From Arthrobacter sp. SO3 (GTDB lineage Bacteria > Actinomycetota > Actinomycetes > Actinomycetales > Micrococcaceae): a stretch of 32,395 bases of DNA. Below, one piece after another: positions 30,188 through 32,395 of this stretch. The stretch is taken from positions 8,633 through 41,027 of the forward strand of contig NZ_MQTS01000134.1 of the NCBI RefSeq assembly GCF_020532825.1, read 5' to 3'. Every line of letters starts with the position of its first letter. The first letter of the stretch is position 1. The notes below the pieces were generated by a model that was given only the letters and a program-made list of their open reading frames with translations, was not told where the DNA came from and searched no databases. A program made the position numbers and the translations under genes.

Positions 30188-31468
30188 ATGCTCGATCTCA
30201 CCGATCAGAGCCAGGAAGCCGCCGAACGACTCGGCAACGTCATCCTGGAACTGGCCAAGTACCGGGATACGACCCGGCCAGGTTGGACCAGGGAAGTGTT
30301 CAGTGAGGTGTACCGGGAATCCCGGCAGTGGGTTTCCGAACGGATGGCTGCCGCCGGGCTTGAGGTCCAGGTGGACACCGCCGGCAATATCGTCGGCCGT
30401 TTGGCCGGCACCGATCCCAACGCCCCGGCGCTGGTGACCGGTTCACACACGGACACGGTCGACGGCGGCGGTCGTTTCGACGGCGTCGTGGGGGTGTTCG
30501 GCGCATTGGAGGCCGTGCAGCTGCTCCGGGAATCCGGACAACGGCTCCGCCGCGACCTTCTGGTGGTGGATTTTCTCGGCGAGGAGTCCAACGCCTTCGG
30601 CCTCAGCTGCCTGGGCAGCAGGGCCATCGCCGGAGAACTAACCCGCACCGACCTGGACCGGCAGGATTACCGCGGCGTCAGCCTCGGGCAGGCGTACCGG
30701 GACTTCGGGCTCGATCCCGGAGCCGTGCTCCAGACGCGCTGGGCCCGTACCGCACCGCTCCATGCCTTCATCGAGCTGCACATCGAACAGGGCCCCACGC
30801 TGGAACAGCGCCAGCTGCCGCTTGGCATCGTCACCGCGATCACGGGGATCGAGCGGCTCGTGGCAACCTTCACGGGAAGCCCCGACCACGCCGGCACCCG
30901 GCCGATGAATGAGCGCAAGGACGCCATGGTCGCCGCGGCCGAAGCGGTGCTCTCGGTCCGCCGCGAAGGCTGCGGCGCCCCCAACCATGGGGTCGCCACC
31001 ACCACCCGAGTCGAATCCGAGTCGCGGTCGCCCAACGTGGTGCCATCCCTCGTCCGGATGACCAGCGAAGTCCGGAGCGTCGACAGCACCTGGCTCAGCG
31101 GGGTCCGCGGCCGGCTGGCCGAGGAGATCCTGGCCAACGCCCAGAACCTGGGGGTCGACGTCGAGTTCGACTGGTCCACCGACAACCCCGTGGTTCATGC
31201 CCACGCCCGAATCCACGACGTCGCCGCCGCGGCCGCCGATGCCATCGGCATTCCGTGGATGCCCATCCCCAGCGGGGCCACCCACGACGCCGTTCACATG
31301 GCCGCGCTGGCGCCGATGGGCATGATTTTTGTCCCGTCCAAGGCCGGCAAGAGCCACTGCCCGGAGGAATGGACCGATTTCGCGGACATTGCCACCGGCG
31401 TCGGCGCCCTGGCGCAGACGCTGACCCTGCTCGACCGCACCGAGCTGGCACCCGCAGCCCTGAACTGA
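30188..31468 (+). CDS. M20 family N-carbamoyl-L-amino acid hydrolase/allantoate amidohydrolase-like
   Basis: A 426-residue zinc amidohydrolase. Metal-site motifs are in order: GSHTDTV (His87), RFDGVVGV (Asp98), GEESNAFG (Glu132-Glu133), ELHIEQGP (His198) and GKSHCPEEW (His390); SGATHDAVHMA precedes the last. A dimerisation lid lies in between. Members hydrolyse N-carbamoyl-L-amino acids, allantoate or ureidoglycine, or other beta-ureido compounds; sequence alone does not choose. ATG 30188 has GAAGGAG 5 nt upstream. It heads an operon with a DUF5058 membrane protein 104 nt downstream and is divergent from a LacI regulator. Confidence 0.92.
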   Translation: MLDLTDQSQEAAERLGNVILELAKYRDTTRPGWTREVFSEVYRESRQWVSERMAAAGLEVQVDTAGNIVGRLAGTDPNAPALVTGSHTDTVDGGGRFDGVVGVFGALEAVQLLRESGQRLRRDLLVVDFLGEESNAFGLSCLGSRAIAGELTRTDLDRQDYRGVSLGQAYRDFGLDPGAVLQTRWARTAPLHAFIELHIEQGPTLEQRQLPLGIVTAITGIERLVATFTGSPDHAGTRPMNERKDAMVAAAEAVLSVRREGCGAPNHGVATTTRVESESRSPNVVPSLVRMTSEVRSVDSTWLSGVRGRLAEEILANAQNLGVDVEFDWSTDNPVVHAHARIHDVAAAAADAIGIPWMPIPSGATHDAVHMAALAPMGMIFVPSKAGKSHCPEEWTDFADIATGVGALAQTLTLLDRTELAPAALN

Positions 31469-31572
31469 ACCGACTGGACCTGGCAACTGAACCGACCTGA
31501 CCTGAGCTTCACCGACCCAGCAGCACGCCACTCCCTTATCCGCTCGCATCCTCATCCAGCATCGGAGCATCC

Positions 31573-32319
31573 ATGACTACTGCAGAAACTCCCGGGGCCT
31601 CCACGGACATCCTCTCAATCGCCAACATCCCCGTCCTGTGGGTTCTAGCCATCGGTGTCTTCGGGGCCATCATTCTCCAATCCGTCGTCTACATGCGCGC
31701 CGCCAGGAAGGCCGGGCCGGCCGCGGATATTTCCCAGACCGAGTTGAAACAAGCATTCCGTGCCGGGGCCGTGGCGGCGATCGGCCCGTCCCTCGCCGTC
31801 GTGCTGGTCAGCATCGCCCTGATGACCCTGTTCGGGACTCCCGCGGTGCTGGTCCGGATCGGCCTGGTGGGTTCCGCAGCCACAGAATCCGCATCGGCGA
31901 GCCTCGCAGCCACCACCATGGGGGCAACCCTCGGCGGCCCGGGTTACAACCAGAGCGTCTTTGCGGTGGCGTTTATGGCGATGAGCATGTCCGGCGCCAT
32001 GTGGATGATTTCCACGTTGATCCTCACGCCGATCCTCCGCCGCGGTGACTCGAAACTGCGCAGGGTCAACCCGGCCCTGATGGCGATCGTTCCCGCGGCG
32101 GCTCTGATCGGGGCGTTTGCCAGCCTCGGCATCGCGGAGCTCGGCAAGACACCTGTGCATATCATCACGGTCATCGTGTCCGCCCTGGTCATGGGCATCT
32201 GCCTCGCGCTGGCCAAGAAGTTCGACGTCGCGTGGCTCCGGGAATGGGGACTCGGGATCTCGATCCTGGTTGGCCTGTTTGTCGCCTACGCCGCCCACAC
32301 GTCCGGCATGGCTGCCTAG
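31573..32319 (+). CDS. DUF5058 family membrane protein
   Basis: A 248-residue polytopic protein with about six hydrophobic segments (near residues 20-40, 65-88, 95-115, 130-155, 170-188, 195-212, 225-245). Family words are IGPSLAVVLVSIALMTLFG, RIGLVGSAATES and NPALMAIVPAAALIGAF. It looks like the DUF5058 family, which has no assigned function. Its place directly after an amidohydrolase suggests a permease or an exporter for the enzyme's substrate or product. A SPxxxGASTD-type N-terminus is not hydrophobic, so there is no cleaved signal. ATG 31573 has GGAGC about 8 nt upstream. It ends 76 nt before the window edge. Confidence 0.8.
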   Translation: MTTAETPGASTDILSIANIPVLWVLAIGVFGAIILQSVVYMRAARKAGPAADISQTELKQAFRAGAVAAIGPSLAVVLVSIALMTLFGTPAVLVRIGLVGSAATESASASLAATTMGATLGGPGYNQSVFAVAFMAMSMSGAMWMISTLILTPILRRGDSKLRRVNPALMAIVPAAALIGAFASLGIAELGKTPVHIITVIVSALVMGICLALAKKFDVAWLREWGLGISILVGLFVAYAAHTSGMAA

Positions 32320-32395
32320 GTGTAATAACCACGGACGTTGGTGACGGGCGGCGTGGATAGGTGACAAAAAGAAGACCTCCGGGTGGAGTGGGGCT
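32320..32395. other. window edge downstream of DUF5058
   Basis: 76 nt with no gene start that can be judged. A weak CTCC-GGGT-GGAG hairpin at 32377-32388, preceded by an A-rich stretch, could be the first half of a terminator cut by the window. Confidence 0.25.

Noticed and set aside
1..32395. tRNA, rRNA or riboswitch
   Set aside because: I looked at the intergenic spacers for cloverleaf ends, CCA-adjacent T-arm words and known riboswitch cores and saw none. A covariance-model search would be decisive.

Overview
The window looks like chromosomal DNA of a high-GC actinobacterium of the Micrococcaceae, most like Arthrobacter, Pseudarthrobacter or Paenarthrobacter. The reasons are the very GC-rich third codon positions, frequent GTG starts, a menaquinone pathway with a prenyl reductase, a class E-type sortase, and PhoX and AbiEi/DUF559-like proteins of the kind usual in that family. 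This placement comes from protein likeness and base composition, not from a marker gene. I found no rRNA, tRNA, CRISPR array or transposase.

Layout. (1) 1-1656: tail of a TRIC/UPF0126 membrane protein, an acidic SUKH-like protein, and an AbiEi/DUF559 putative nuclease. (2) 2004-6829: menaquinone block. menG, a geranylgeranyl-reductase-family flavoprotein and a polyprenyl diphosphate synthase form a tight minus-strand operon; menF is divergent. (3) 7086-9825: a three-gene polar amino acid ABC importer. (4) 9826-11865: a CPA1-type cation/proton antiporter with copies of one hairpin-bearing repeat on both sides. (5) 11866-13532: a second AbiEi-like putative nuclease and a 450-bp GC-rich repeat array. 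(6) 13533-17128: argS and menD, overlapping by 4 nt. (7) 17161-19980: a copper-type P1B ATPase with a CsoR-like operator, enclosed by two nearly identical 69-bp palindromes. (8) 20005-22878: PhoX phosphatase with a PHO-box-like site, divergent from a small secreted protein. (9) 22983-26165: a MarR regulator, then a four-gene unit of lipoprotein, sortase, 51-aa membrane protein and menC. (10) 26362-28878: a GH32 fructosidase divergent from a PAP2 phosphatase, with a 20-bp-arm inverted repeat between them. (11) 28918-32319: a LacI regulator divergent from an M20 amidohydrolase and a DUF5058 membrane protein, with LacI-type operators between.

How it fits together. menF, menD and menC convert chorismate to o-succinylbenzoate. 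The polyprenyl synthase, menG and the reductase make, methylate and saturate the isoprenoid tail. These genes lie in three blocks separated by transport, metal, phosphate and nuclease modules, and the junctions carry repeats. An ancestral men neighbourhood interrupted by accessory modules is one reading. The least described parts are the repeat families, the sortase/lipoprotein/51-aa protein unit fused to menC, and the LacI/M20/DUF5058 module.
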